NCBI RefSeq assembly: GCF_028356935.1
Contig: NZ_CP102798.1
Location: forward strand, 3,410,001-3,474,000
Direction of reading: 5' to 3'
DNA length: 64,000 nt
From: Lysinibacillus sp. OF-1
Lineage (GTDB): Bacteria; Bacillota; Bacilli; Bacillales_A; Planococcaceae
The position numbers and the translations under genes were made by a program. The notes under the pieces are model-generated. The model was not told the origin of the DNA and did no database searches. It saw only the letters and a program-made list of their open reading frames with translations. Positions 1 through 10,900 of the stretch are shown here, in pieces. Every line of letters starts with the position of its first letter. The first letter of the stretch is position 1.

Positions 1-3000
1 ATTTGTGCCACTAGTAATGAATCACCACCTGCTTGATAGAAGTTTTCATTACGCCAAATACTTTCTCGATTTAATGCCTTTGCCCAGATAGCTGCAATTC
101 TTTTCTCTAAATCGCTTTGTGGGGATTCTCCAGATTGTGCAATAAATGGATTAGATGCTTCTAAGCGACTTTGTAACGCACCACGATCCACTTTACCATT
201 TTCAGATAACGGTAATTCACGGAGTACTTCAATATGCGCTGGGAGCATATATGCTGGTAATTGTTCTTCTAAATATTGTTGAATCTCACTCGCATAAATT
301 CGCTTGCGTTCACCTCTAAACTGACCAACAAATACTGCCTGATTGGCTGCTGATAATGGATCATTTGGGGTAGGATATACACCTGCTATCTCCATTTGTG
401 CTGCTGCAAATAACTCATGCCACTGTTCACGATTAAAAAATACTTGATCATTGTCTTTACGAAAATCTTCAAAATCATTTAGACCCGCATGAAATTCCAT
501 CGATGTAAGGAGGGAATAGTTTTCCCCTGTTGTATCCGCCACGATCAATGCCCCACCTTCCACTGTCATTTCCTTAAAAGCCTGTAGCACTTGTGGTGCT
601 TTTTTAGCATTGTGTAAAACATTATTACATAAAATCAGGTCAAAGGAAGATGCTTGAATTCCTTGAGACCAGTAGGATTGATTGATATCATACAAACCAT
701 ATGTAACCCACTTATAAGGTTCAAATGATTTACGTGCTTCATTTAAAAAGAATTGTGATAAATCTGTAAAAACATATTCTACATTTTTTTGATCTAATGA
801 CGGTATTAACTCTAAACTTACACCACCTACGCCTGCTCCTACTTCTAAAATTCGAAATGGTTTATTTGGATAACTCGCTCTAAATTCATCTATAATCGTA
901 TGAACAGCTTGAATCGTCACTTGATTTAATGAACGACTAATCAGATTGTCTTTATATGCTGCTAAGGCAATCTCAAAGCTGCCTTTTGGGAAAAATAAAT
1001 CTAACGAATCTATTTCGCCCCGAAGTAAACCTAGAAGATGCTTACTTGAATCCTCAAAGTAATCCACAAGCTTTTTACCATATTGCATTTTTTCCTCAAT
1101 TTCTCTCCATTGTAGCCAAGACATTGCTGAAGCATTGTGCGGTAAATCTGTATGAATTAGATAATAGTTTGTCGTAGCTGGATTTTGCTGAATAAGATTC
1201 TCTTTACATAACACATTCAGCCATCGTCTGAGTAGCTGATGATAATAGGGATGAACTTTCACAATTTGCTGAATCTCACTAAAAGAAAATTCTCGATCAT
1301 CTATAAATATATCTAAGTCCTGGAATGTTTTCATAATATCTAGGACGGCTGTCCAATTGGAAATTGTAGACCATTGTGCAAATAGCTCGCGATCTACAGC
1401 ATGAGTTGCTCGATCTCCAGCAGTCTTCACTATAGCTGCTAACTTGTCTGAAGGAACGAAGGTTGTGACTTCATTTGTATTTTTTCTTGCTTGCGCGAAT
1501 GCTGAAATACTAAATTCTTTTGTTGCCGAATCCTTATTTGCAATTACGGCAGCATGCTCTATCTGCTGCATCCGTTGTAGAGAGCTTTCAACTTCGCTTA
1601 GTTCAATGCGGTGCCCATGAATTTTTACTTGCGTATCTTCTCTTCCCAAAAATTCAATCACACCATCTGGTCGGTATCTGCCTAAATCGCCAGTGGCATA
1701 TAACCGTTCTTCTGTGTAAGGATGGATTATAAATTTCGCTGTAGTATTTTTTTCATCGTGTAGATAGCCAGTGGCAAGCCCCTCTCCTCCAATATATAAA
1801 TCACCAATTGTCCAGTCAGGGCATTCTTCTAGCTCCTTATTCAACACATAAAAATTTTGATTGGCCAATGGCTTACCATAAGGAATGCTATTTTTATAAG
1901 CCGTATTCATATCTATTGGATAATAAATAGACCAGATGGCTGCTTCTGTAGCTCCACCAAGACTGATAAATTGCGCTTCTTCAAAATAATGTGCCATTTG
2001 TTTAGGTAATGTAACAGGTATCCAATCACCAGATAAAAATACTAGACGCAATACGTTATGAAGAGTTGTTGTCGTATCCTGCATATAAGCGGAAAGAAGT
2101 TGCATTTGAGCTGGTACTGAATTCCAAATAGTGACCTGCTGAGATGTTATAAGTTCCAGCCAATGTTTTGGATCTTTATGACGTTTATGCTCTGGTAATA
2201 TAATGCTACCACCAACACTTAATAAGCCAAAAATATCGTATACGGATAAATCAAATGCTAAATTAGCAATGGCTAAAACTCGATCATGCTCTGTTACATG
2301 GAAACGCTGATTTATATCCATTATTGTATTTAGCGCCGCTTTATGACTGACAATAACGCCTTTTGCTTTACCTGTACTGCCTGATGTATGAATAATGTAA
2401 GCTGGCTGCTCAACGTCTACACGTACAGGAACTAATTGTGCTTCTGATACAACGTTTAATTGCTCGACACTAATAAAAGAAAGAGCATCTTGTTCGTATA
2501 ATTTACTAGAATGACTATGACTTAAAATAAATGTGATTTGCGATTCATTGATAATATCTTTCTTCCGTGCAATCGGTTGCTCTCTTTCTAAAGGTACATA
2601 CACGCAACCCGCTGTTAATGTTCCTAATACAGCAGCAATTTGCCAAATCCCTTTCGGTAAATCAATGGCTACAAAATCCCCTTGCTGTACACCTTCCTTC
2701 AGCAATGCCTGTTGAATAGCAAATACATAGCGACCGAGCTCCTCATATGTAAAATATTTGCCATCTGCATAAACAGCCCTATTTTTAGGATATTGAGTAA
2801 TGGCATCTAGCACTTTGTCATACAGTAATCCTTTAGGTAAATTAACTGTTGTATTCTTTATTTCATTTCTAACCTTTTGCATTGCTTCTGGTAAGCCTAT
2901 CACATCGCTATCAGTCCACGCTCCCTTGTTATTTGCCAGGTTTGTTAGGTGATCCACAAAAAACTGAAAAGCAGTATCCATTAAACCATTTGGAAAAATG

Positions 3001-4397
3001 CCCTCTCGTACATCCCAATTTATCAATACCCCATTTGGTTGTTCAGATACTTGACAATCAATCCACACTTGAGGGGTCTGACTAATTTTATAGGCTAACT
3101 TCAACTTAGGCTCATTATCAGACATATGGCTATTTACCTCAGCACCTAATGTGCTTGTATAAACAACAGGAATAATAACATCTCGATTGCGCTGTCGCTT
3201 TAATTCACGCAATACCTCAATTCCTGAGAAATCCCGATACTCTAAATCTGTCCAGAGCTGCTGTTGAATTTCAGCCGCATGCTCATAAAAAGCTCTATCT
3301 CTTTTTGCATATATTTCTAATAGATTAATCGTTGTAAAGTCTCCAACTATATCATGAATTTGAGCATGAATAGTAGGACGGTTAAGCATCGTAATATTCA
3401 AGCAAAAATGCGATTGTTTTGACCATACACCGATAATTTCAGCAAAAGCCGTCAATATAATACTAGATGGTGTTAGTCGATGCTCTTTTGCCTTCTGACT
3501 TAAACTTTGCCACTCGTGTTTCGGTAATAAAAAATTAAATTGTTCAAAACGAACGGTATGACTATCCATTTTGTCACTTACAACTGGTAACTCTGGCGCT
3601 TCTGGAAAAGTCTCTAAACGGCTAGTCCAATAATTTTTAGCTATGTCATAGGCTGCCGATCGATTATGTTTTTGTTCATATTGTTGGGTCATGACATCTC
3701 TAAATTGAATGTCTAAAGCTGGTAATGGCGTATTTTCTGTATAATAAAAGTGTTCTAATTCAGCTATTAATACATTGATACTGACAAAATCCGCAATTAA
3801 CATATCAATGGATAGATGAACAGTACTTTGATTTTTTTGCTGTGTCAGGACGAGGTCGTACAATGGCCACTTATCAGGAGCATACTGTTTAACAGATAGC
3901 TCATTTCTTACTTGTAATAATCGTTGATTCGCAGCTTCAGGTGCTTCCTCTGTTAAATCAATAACCTGTAAAGCTGGAAGCTCTACATTTTCTAGTACTT
4001 GCTGATAGCCCTCCTGATGCACTATCGCACGAAGCATATCATGACGCTTTATGACATGATGCCATGCCTTTTCAAGCTGTATAGGATCAAAAATAGTACC
4101 AACTAGTTCAGCATATACTTTACAGCCTACTCCACCGTAATGATAATTGCCGCTTCTTCCTACTAAATAGGCTGATTGAATATCTGTAAGTGGAAAGGAA
4201 TCATAACGTCTTTCTGCGTCATGGGTGATTGGCTGGTGTTCTTTTTGTAAAAAGTCAAGAAGCTGCTCTTTATGCTGTCGTAACCGCTCTTTCCGTTCAT
4301 GTGTAAGTACACCAGTTGGAGCCTTAAAATGTAATTTCCCATCTTCTACCCAAAGATTTACGCCCAATTCGCGATACTCTGCTACTAATTTTTTCAT
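1..4397 (-). CDS. Nonribosomal peptide synthetase, Cy-A(MT)-PCP module, C-terminus beyond window
   Basis: The frame is open from the ATG at 4397 through the left edge, giving about 1465 residues. Visible domains in order: a heterocyclization (Cy) domain (PLTDIQ near residue 68, catalytic DMLIAD near 197); an adenylation domain (TSGSTGKAKG near 670, FDLSVYD, GHRIEL near 930); a methyltransferase inserted before the last A motif, with an intact SAM loop LEVGAGVGG near 1185; the A10 motif NGKVDRG near 1397; and a carrier protein GGDSLLVAQ at the very edge. Reading the specificity pocket by eye gives D-L-Y-N-L-S-L-I-W-K, the usual cysteine code. The layout matches PchF-type modules that make and methylate a thiazolidine. 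The start lies one base after the stop of the methyltransferase gene (TAA-T-ATG) with AGGAGG upstream, so the two are probably coupled. A thioesterase or further modules may follow outside the window. Confidence 0.93.
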   Translation of the reverse strand, partial: MKKLVAEYRELGVNLWVEDGKLHFKAPTGVLTHERKERLRQHKEQLLDFLQKEHQPITHDAERRYDSFPLTDIQSAYLVGRSGNYHYGGVGCKVYAELVGTIFDPIQLEKAWHHVIKRHDMLRAIVHQEGYQQVLENVELPALQVIDLTEEAPEAANQRLLQVRNELSVKQYAPDKWPLYDLVLTQQKNQSTVHLSIDMLIADFVSINVLIAELEHFYYTENTPLPALDIQFRDVMTQQYEQKHNRSAAYDIAKNYWTSRLETFPEAPELPVVSDKMDSHTVRFEQFNFLLPKHEWQSLSQKAKEHRLTPSSIILTAFAEIIGVWSKQSHFCLNITMLNRPTIHAQIHDIVGDFTTINLLEIYAKRDRAFYEHAAEIQQQLWTDLEYRDFSGIEVLRELKRQRNRDVIIPVVYTSTLGAEVNSHMSDNEPKLKLAYKISQTPQVWIDCQVSEQPNGVLINWDVREGIFPNGLMDTAFQFFVDHLTNLANNKGAWTDSDVIGLPEAMQKVRNEIKNTTVNLPKGLLYDKVLDAITQYPKNRAVYADGKYFTYEELGRYVFAIQQALLKEGVQQGDFVAIDLPKGIWQIAAVLGTLTAGCVYVPLEREQPIARKKDIINESQITFILSHSHSSKLYEQDALSFISVEQLNVVSEAQLVPVRVDVEQPAYIIHTSGSTGKAKGVIVSHKAALNTIMDINQRFHVTEHDRVLAIANLAFDLSVYDIFGLLSVGGSIILPEHKRHKDPKHWLELITSQQVTIWNSVPAQMQLLSAYMQDTTTTLHNVLRLVFLSGDWIPVTLPKQMAHYFEEAQFISLGGATEAAIWSIYYPIDMNTAYKNSIPYGKPLANQNFYVLNKELEECPDWTIGDLYIGGEGLATGYLHDEKNTTAKFIIHPYTEERLYATGDLGRYRPDGVIEFLGREDTQVKIHGHRIELSEVESSLQRMQQIEHAAVIANKDSATKEFSISAFAQARKNTNEVTTFVPSDKLAAIVKTAGDRATHAVDRELFAQWSTISNWTAVLDIMKTFQDLDIFIDDREFSFSEIQQIVKVHPYYHQLLRRWLNVLCKENLIQQNPATTNYYLIHTDLPHNASAMSWLQWREIEEKMQYGKKLVDYFEDSSKHLLGLLRGEIDSLDLFFPKGSFEIALAAYKDNLISRSLNQVTIQAVHTIIDEFRASYPNKPFRILEVGAGVGGVSLELIPSLDQKNVEYVFTDLSQFFLNEARKSFEPYKWVTYGLYDINQSYWSQGIQASSFDLILCNNVLHNAKKAPQVLQAFKEMTVEGGALIVADTTGENYSLLTSMEFHAGLNDFEDFRKDNDQVFFNREQWHELFAAAQMEIAGVYPTPNDPLSAANQAVFVGQFRGERKRIYASEIQQYLEEQLPAYMLPAHIEVLRELPLSENGKVDRGALQSRLEASNPFIAQSGESPQSDLEKRIAAIWAKALNRESIWRNENFYQAGGDSLLVAQ

Positions 4398-4398
4398 A

Positions 4399-5436
4399 TT
4401 ATAATATGCCCTCCTGATATTCGAAGTCCTTTTTGACAACTTCTATTAGATAGTCATCTTCTTTTAATGGATAAAGTGCTTTGATCTTTAAGCCGCTTTG
4501 ATGGAATAACGCTTCAAACTGCGATTGTGTTCTTTCCTTGCCTCCGCACATCGTCCAAATATTTAAATCTGTCATATATAAATGCGAGGCATTTCCTTCA
4601 ATGACCTCTGGTAATATTTTTTCAATAATAGTTAGTGCAGAATTTTCACTCATACTTTCGGCAATATTACGTAAAATTGTGATTGCTGCTTCATCCTCCC
4701 AATCATGGAGAATTCTCGATAGAATATAGAGATCACCTGACCGTGGCACTGCACGAAAAAAATCTCCTGCCTGAAACGTACATCGACTATCGAAACCGTA
4801 AAGTGCCAGCTTCTCCTCCGCCTTTTGTTGAACATGTTGTAAATCGATTACAACCCCTTGAGCATTGCGATAATATTCCAAAAATTTCACAATTATCTCT
4901 CCAGATCCACCACCAATATCAATAATTGTCTTGATACAGTGCCAATCCTTTTTTGCTGCGAAATAGGTGTCTAATTGAAGCTGTTCACTTGTTTTACTCA
5001 TCATATTATGAAACACTTCAAATTTTTCGTTTTGCTGTATTTGTGCTTGAAAATAAGGCTGTTTCTCTACTAATTGATATGGGATTTTGTTCATTTTTAT
5101 TGCCTCACATAGTTTTGACCAATAAGGCATTGCTTGTCTCCCTGTAAATAGCAGAAAATCCTTTAAAGAATCCTTTGCTTGTCCTGCCAACCGTTCCCCT
5201 AAAGGAAGTAAATTAAAATAATTTTTTTCTTCTTTCACATACTTTAAAGCCACTAATGGTCTCATAAAACGAAAGAGTATGTCTTCATCAATTGCTAATT
5301 CCTCTGCCAATAACGATACATGTCTTCGTTCTTGATATAAGGCATCAAATATTCCTAATTCACAAGCTGTATAGAGCAAATAAGATGTAGAAAAGCCTTG
5401 AATCGTTGAACGTATCATATTTCCTTGTATATCCAT
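4399..5436 (-). CDS. SAM-dependent O-methyltransferase of the metallophore cluster
   Basis: This 345-residue protein has the layout of the plant/actinobacterial O-methyltransferase family: an N-terminal winged-helix dimerization region (about 1-110) and a C-terminal Rossmann domain with DIGGGSGE near residue 173. The LHDWED motif near 243 carries the His that acts as general base in this family. It sits between the permease (11-nt gap) and the second NRPS (one-base gap), so it belongs to the operon. Its target is unknown. Methylating a phenolic or hydroxyl oxygen of the aryl cap or of the finished compound is an inference from context. Pyochelin and yersiniabactin assembly do not need a separate enzyme of this kind, which makes it notable. 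Confidence 0.88.
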   Translation of the reverse strand: MDIQGNMIRSTIQGFSTSYLLYTACELGIFDALYQERRHVSLLAEELAIDEDILFRFMRPLVALKYVKEEKNYFNLLPLGERLAGQAKDSLKDFLLFTGRQAMPYWSKLCEAIKMNKIPYQLVEKQPYFQAQIQQNEKFEVFHNMMSKTSEQLQLDTYFAAKKDWHCIKTIIDIGGGSGEIIVKFLEYYRNAQGVVIDLQHVQQKAEEKLALYGFDSRCTFQAGDFFRAVPRSGDLYILSRILHDWEDEAAITILRNIAESMSENSALTIIEKILPEVIEGNASHLYMTDLNIWTMCGGKERTQSQFEALFHQSGLKIKALYPLKEDDYLIEVVKKDFEYQEGIL

Positions 5437-5447
5437 AGTTTTTCTCC

Positions 5448-6212
5448 TTAATGGTTACTGCTATTATCTGCCATCAATTTATACCATTTACAAGCAGTGT
5501 TTTCTGCAATATTAATAAGGGCATATAACCCTCCACCCAATAAAGCTAGTCCTATCACACCTGCATACATAGCTAGATAATCTCTACTATCCATTCGATT
5601 TAAAATGTAATATCCTAATCCGCTAAAAGATGCAAAAGTTTCTGCTATAAATAGAATGGCTAATGCTGTTCCTAATGAAGCCCTTAAAGAAGTCATTACA
5701 CTCGGTAAGCAATAGGGTAATGTCAAATGAGACAATGTTTGTAGTTTTGTAGCATTTAATGACCGGATAACTTGCTTCTGATCATAAGGAATTCCCTTCG
5801 CTGCATCACGGATGACTACGACTAATTGAAAATAAAGAACAAAGGCAATTAAAATGATTTTTGGGGCATCGCCTAATCCAAATAACACAAGAATAATTGG
5901 TAAAAAAACAACCTTCGGGATAGGGTAGAGCACATATAATAAAGGACTTAATATGAGGTCTATTTTGTTATTCCATCCCATAAGTAATCCTGTAGGAATC
6001 GCTAATAAAAGAGCGCAGCCAATACCAATAGCTACTCGATAACTACTAATGACAAAATGTGGTGTTAAATCACCGTTTGTTACTACTGTTAAAAATGATA
6101 GTCCTGCTTTAAAGGGAGAAGGTAAAAAAGGTTTATTTAATGCAATGCTAGACAGATGCCATAATAAAATAATCATGATGGCAGCAATCACTATACTATA
6201 TGTCTTCTTCAC
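5448..6212 (-). CDS. ABC transporter permease, NitT/TauT (SsuC-like) family
   Basis: This 254-residue protein has about six hydrophobic segments and the cytoplasmic coupling region of SsuC/TauC-type permeases (around GTALAILFIAE, residues 180-195). These permeases form the channel of importers for small organic anions such as sulfonates, nitrate or thiamine precursors. The reading frame overlaps the upstream ATPase by 17 nt, so the two are translationally linked. Together with the binding protein at 6969-7930 it makes a complete importer inside the NRPS operon. The substrate cannot be read from the sequence; a precursor of the metallophore such as an aryl acid is one possibility. Confidence 0.88.
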   Translation of the reverse strand: MKKTYSIVIAAIMIILLWHLSSIALNKPFLPSPFKAGLSFLTVVTNGDLTPHFVISSYRVAIGIGCALLLAIPTGLLMGWNNKIDLILSPLLYVLYPIPKVVFLPIILVLFGLGDAPKIILIAFVLYFQLVVVIRDAAKGIPYDQKQVIRSLNATKLQTLSHLTLPYCLPSVMTSLRASLGTALAILFIAETFASFSGLGYYILNRMDSRDYLAMYAGVIGLALLGGGLYALINIAENTACKWYKLMADNSSNH

Positions 6213-6954
6213 AGGGCTCTCCCTTTAATAATTGTTTAATCCGTTGTTGCTGACGATACATGCAAGCAGGATGATGACGCCCCTCTATTTGATAATCATT
6301 CTCAATAATTCCTGCAATTGTTTTTCCATTCGTGTGAAATACAACAATTCGATCGCTCATCATCAGCGCTTCATCAATATTATGTGTCACGAATAGTAAG
6401 GTTAAATTTCTTTCATGACGTATTGTTTGTAATGTCTGCATGAATTGCTCCTTCGTTAAAATATCTAACGCAGAAAACGGCTCGTCCATTAACAAGACTT
6501 TTGGTTTTTGAATTAAAGCCCTACCGATGGCAACCCGCTGCTGCTGCCCCCCAGATAGTTGGAAAGGGTAGCGGTTCTGCAAATCGTGAATATTCAATTG
6601 CGATAAAATTAATTGTGTGTCCCTGTCCCTTTCCTGCTTAGAGCGTTTAGCAAGCTTTAAAGGGAGAGCTATGTTAGCTTTCACGCTTTTCCATGGAAAC
6701 AGGCCATAATTTTGAAAAATAATCGCTATCTCCTGCTGTGGTCCTTTCAGTTCTTTACCATCAAAATAAATGGTTCCTTTAGTCGGTTTCTCCAAGCCAG
6801 CTACAATATTTAAAAATGAGGATTTTCCGCTATCTGAGACACCAACAATAGCTACACATTCACCTAAAGATATATGAAGGCTAATATTTTGCAGAGCGTT
6901 CACCATACCTGAGGCTGATTTGTATGCTAAGTCAACATGCTGAATTTGATACAT
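6196..6954 (-). CDS. ABC transporter ATP-binding protein, NitT/TauT (SsuB-like) family
   Basis: This 252-residue ATPase has Walker A GVSDSGKSS (about residue 38), a Q-loop in FQNYGLFPW, the signature LSGGQQQR (about 133), Walker B VLLMDEPFSALD and the switch His in VTHN. The FPW motif after the Q-loop is typical of the SsuB/TauB/NrtD branch. The Walker A has Ser-Asp where most relatives have Gly-Cys or Gly-Ser, but the catalytic Gly-Lys-Ser is kept, so it should be active. It starts 14 nt after the binding-protein stop and overlaps the permease gene. Confidence 0.9.
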   Translation of the reverse strand: MYQIQHVDLAYKSASGMVNALQNISLHISLGECVAIVGVSDSGKSSFLNIVAGLEKPTKGTIYFDGKELKGPQQEIAIIFQNYGLFPWKSVKANIALPLKLAKRSKQERDRDTQLILSQLNIHDLQNRYPFQLSGGQQQRVAIGRALIQKPKVLLMDEPFSALDILTKEQFMQTLQTIRHERNLTLLFVTHNIDEALMMSDRIVVFHTNGKTIAGIIENDYQIEGRHHPACMYRQQQRIKQLLKGEPCEEDI

Positions 6955-6968
6955 GGCCTATCCTCCTT

Positions 6969-7930
6969 TTACTGTTCTTCTAAGGATGTCTCTACTAGCT
7001 CTTCATATGAAAAGGCTTGCTCTAATAATCCTTTAGAAACTAACCAATCCGAAAGACGCTCAATATTTTCTTGTGCTGGTACACGATTAGGCGTAAAGGC
7101 TGGAACTGTATATTGTTCTTTTAAAATTTCTGGTACATTCGCCACTTGTAAGGCAAGCTCAAAGTATTTTTCTGGCTGCCGATTTACCTGTTTAATGGCT
7201 TCATTGTAGGCTTCCAGAAATTTTTTAACCTCAGCTCTATTTTTTGTTATATTTTTTTGTGTCATCACGATGACTGATTGGGAAAAGTTCTCGCCAAGCT
7301 TTGTATCATCAATGACAATATTTGCACCTTGGGCAACTGCATAGCTTGCCAATGGCTCTGGTAGTATAGCTACCTGCGCTTCTTTTCCAGCTAATACGGC
7401 ATCTACACGTAATGAAAGATTCGGCAAATGAATTTTTGTTATTTGGGAGGATTCTAGTTTTAAATGGCGCTCATATTGCTCCATTAGATAATCTATCATT
7501 GTATTTTCAGCGATCATTACAGATTGTCCTTCTAGCTGTTTCGGTTCAACAATAGCGCTTTGCGGAGAAGAAACGACTAAAAATCTTCCCTCCTTCTCCG
7601 TCGCACCTAATGCTAATGCAATGGTTTTAACATCCAAGCCTCCTTTTTTTATTAAATTTTGGACTATCATATCAGTCATCATGCCGTCGAGCTCACCAGC
7701 CTCCATCGCCTTGGATTGGTCAGAAGCACTGCCAAACTCTATAAGCTCAACATCGACACCATATTTTTGAAAAAGTTGATCCTTCTCAGCTACATATAAA
7801 GGCAGACTATCATCGATTCGTAACACACCTATTTTTAATGAAGAATGCTTAGCTATTTTTGTTTCTTCACTACAGCCACTTATGCAAGCCATCATGATAA
7901 TCATATTCGGGCAAGGAGATGCTGTCTCAT
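6969..7930 (-). CDS. ABC substrate-binding lipoprotein (NitT/TauT, NMT1-like) with probable frameshift in its signal peptide
   Basis: From the lipobox ISGC (Cys codon about 7874-7872) to the end this is a periplasmic-binding-protein fold of the SsuA/TauA/NMT1 type, with repeated motifs such as DGMMTD and AILPEPLAS. The open frame can be followed back to an ATG at 7970, but that lies inside the NRPS gene and gives an implausible leader. The natural start is the ATG at 7930, which overlaps the NRPS stop (ATGA) and has a strong GGAGGAAGGAG ribosome site just upstream. That frame reads MRQHLLARI and then stops. Restoring one base around 7904-7907 would join it to MIIMMACISGC, a textbook lipoprotein signal. 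The gene is therefore either frameshifted, wrongly sequenced at this point, or started at 7904 with an unusually short leader. Confidence 0.8.
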
Positions 7931-10900
7931 AGAGCTCCTTCCTCCATAGTGACACTTTGCTCTTCAACATATGCTGCTAGTTGTTCAAGGCGTGTATGCG
8001 TGAATAGTGTTTGAATAGAAAGCTCTATAGTGAATTGCTCTTTTATTTTTCCGATCATTTGAATGGCCATTAAAGAATTACCTCCACATGTGAAAAAGTC
8101 ATCATCAAGTCCAGGCTGTTCGTAGGATAATATTTCTTCCCATATTGCTGCTACGTCTTTTTGCATCTCTGTATAAGGTGCTCTATACTTCTTTGACAGC
8201 TCTTGCTCATTCAATGGTAACTGTTGTAAAAACTTACGGTTTACTTTCCCATTTTCTGATAGAGGCATTTTATCAATAGATTTATAGATTGTAGGCAACA
8301 TATAATGAGGCAATTTTTGAGCAAGTAATTGTTTAAATTGTTCATTATTTAGTCCATCTTGTTCATCTTCTAATACTACATATGCCACTAGTATTGATGT
8401 TCCATTACGTTCATGAACAATGGTTGCTGCTTCCTTCACACAAGGCAATTTAGCTAAGTGATAATCTATTTCGCCTATTTCAACCCGATAGCCATTTAAT
8501 TTGATTTGTGCATCTGCTCTTCCTAAAAATTCAATATTGCCATCAGGCAAATATCGCCCTAAGTCGCCTGTAGCATATAGACGCTCTTTTGTCATTGGAT
8601 GAATTAAAAATTGCTCATTTGTACGCTCTTCATTTTTCCAATAGCCTTTTGCAAGCCCTACTCCTCCGATATATAAATTTCCTGGTACATTCACAGGGCA
8701 GGCCGCCATTTGGTCATTTAAAATATAATAATATTGGTTGGCTAAAGGTTTCCCATATGGAATACTCTTCCAATTTCCATCTACTGTTTGTATATCGAAA
8801 ATATTCGACCATATAGACGCCTCTGTTGCACCACCTAATCCTAAAATTTGTGTCTTTGGAGCAATTTCCCAAATTTCACTTGGCAAGCTTATTGGAATCC
8901 AGTCTCCACTCAGTAGTACCGCTCTTAATGTTGGATATGTGAAAAACTCTATATTTTTAGTATATTGTGCCAGCATTTGCATAAAGGCAGGTACTGTATT
9001 CCAAATGGAAATGTGCTGCGTTTGCAATAATTCATTCCAATGAACGGGATCTTTTATGCGCTCAGCTCGTGGTACTACTATGGCTCCTCCAACAGCAAGT
9101 AAACCGAAAATATCATAGACCGATAAATCAAACGTCAAGTTAGATAACGCAAGAATGCGATCCTCTGCACAAACGCCAAGTCGATCATTAATATCTACTA
9201 TCGTATTCACTGCACCTCGATGATCAATCATGACCCCCTTCGGCTTTCCAGTAGAACCAGAAGTATAAATGACATACGCTAAATCAGAAGACAATAATTC
9301 AAGACTAGTAATAAAACATTCTTGATGTGCCCATTCAGGATCAATGACTGTCACATGATAATCATTTAAAAAAGGTAGCTGTTTAAGTACATGTGCTTGC
9401 GTCACAATGGATTGAACTTCTCCTTCCTGTAAAAGAAATTTCATCCGTTCAATCGGTGTTGTACAATCTATCGGCAAATATGCCTTCCCTGCCTTCATAA
9501 TGCCTAAAACAGCAACTATCTGTTCCCATCCTTTTTCCATAACAACAGCAACTAATCTTCCTTTAGTACGATCCATTGCGAGTATTGCTTGCGCAGTATG
9601 GTTCGTTAAATGACTTAGCTGTTCGTACGTCATATTTTTTTCTTCCGAAATCACTGCCAGATTAGTAGGATTTGCTGCTATTTGTTTTTCAACAAGACTG
9701 ATTAATGTCTCGTCGGAGATAGCTGTGTCTGGTCCTTTCAATTTCCCTTCTTGCTCTTGACATGGGAAACATACAAGACTCCTAATTGGCTGTTGCCATA
9801 AGTCTTCTTTCCTAGCAAGCTCCTTTAAAATACGGGTGTATGCTTCAAACATGTCGCGAATTAGATACTGCGGGAAAAGCTCCTCTATGGCATCCCAGCT
9901 TAACCATAATTCACCCTTTTGCTCTGAAACTTGATGATCTAGCCAAACTTGAGGTGTCTGAGATAATCCATATACAATATCCCCTAAATAGCTAGTTTTT
10001 GTTGTAGATCCATTATTTTTTTCAAGCCCTAAGCCACTCGTGAAGACAAAGGGCATCATAATCCCCATTTGTCGATTCCATTTTTTTGCTAGTGCTCGTT
10101 CGACATAAACACCACTTACATAAGGATGTTCTAAATCCTGCAATAATTGCTTTTGAACAGTTCTTGCACGCTCTAAAAAAGATTCTCCTTTTGACATATC
10201 AATAGATAACAGATTAAGAGATGTAAAATCACCTATGAGCTGGTCAACATCTGGTTCGAACAACACACGATGGAAACGAGTAAGATTAATCGTAAATTTC
10301 GGTTGGCTACTCCATCTCGCTAACGTTTCAGCATAAGCAGCTATTAACAACGAGGCTGGTGACAAGTTCATTTTGGCAGCCAATTGCTTTAATACTAGCC
10401 ATTCTTCTGTCGATAGCTTTTCCTCGTATCTTGTAAATTTACAGTTAGATAAATCTTCTTTATAATCAAGCAGTGGTAAATCAGGTGCTGGATACATATT
10501 GTCAATTCGCTGATGCCAATATTGAATATCCCGCTTATACATTTCGGTCTCTCGAATTTTTTGATAAGCCAGTATATAATCTCTAAATGTCGTTTGAAGT
10601 GTTTGTAGTTTTGCTGAAGAATCATCATATAGCCGCTTCCACTCTTTAAATAAATAGAACATACTAAAGCCATCAAAAATGATATTGTCAAAACTAATAT
10701 GGATTCTTGTTTTTTGTTCATTAATGGCCGACATACGAATATCAAATAATGGCCACTCACTCGGAATAAAAGTTTGATGTTCCATCTCACTGCGCACTAA
10801 CGTGAGCTGTTCTTTACGTTGTTCTGCTGAAAGATTCGTAAGATTATAGGAAGCAATGGAATAATACGCTACAAATTCTTGGACTTGTTGCTGTTGTCCA

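Noticed and set aside
7930..7970. ATG at 7970 as the start of the binding protein
   Set aside because: It lies inside the NRPS carrier-protein coding region, and the resulting leader has no signal-peptide character before the lipobox.
10395..10790. A 131-codon frame inside the large NRPS gene
   Set aside because: It is an out-of-frame reading of the second Cy domain; codon use and content do not suggest a protein.
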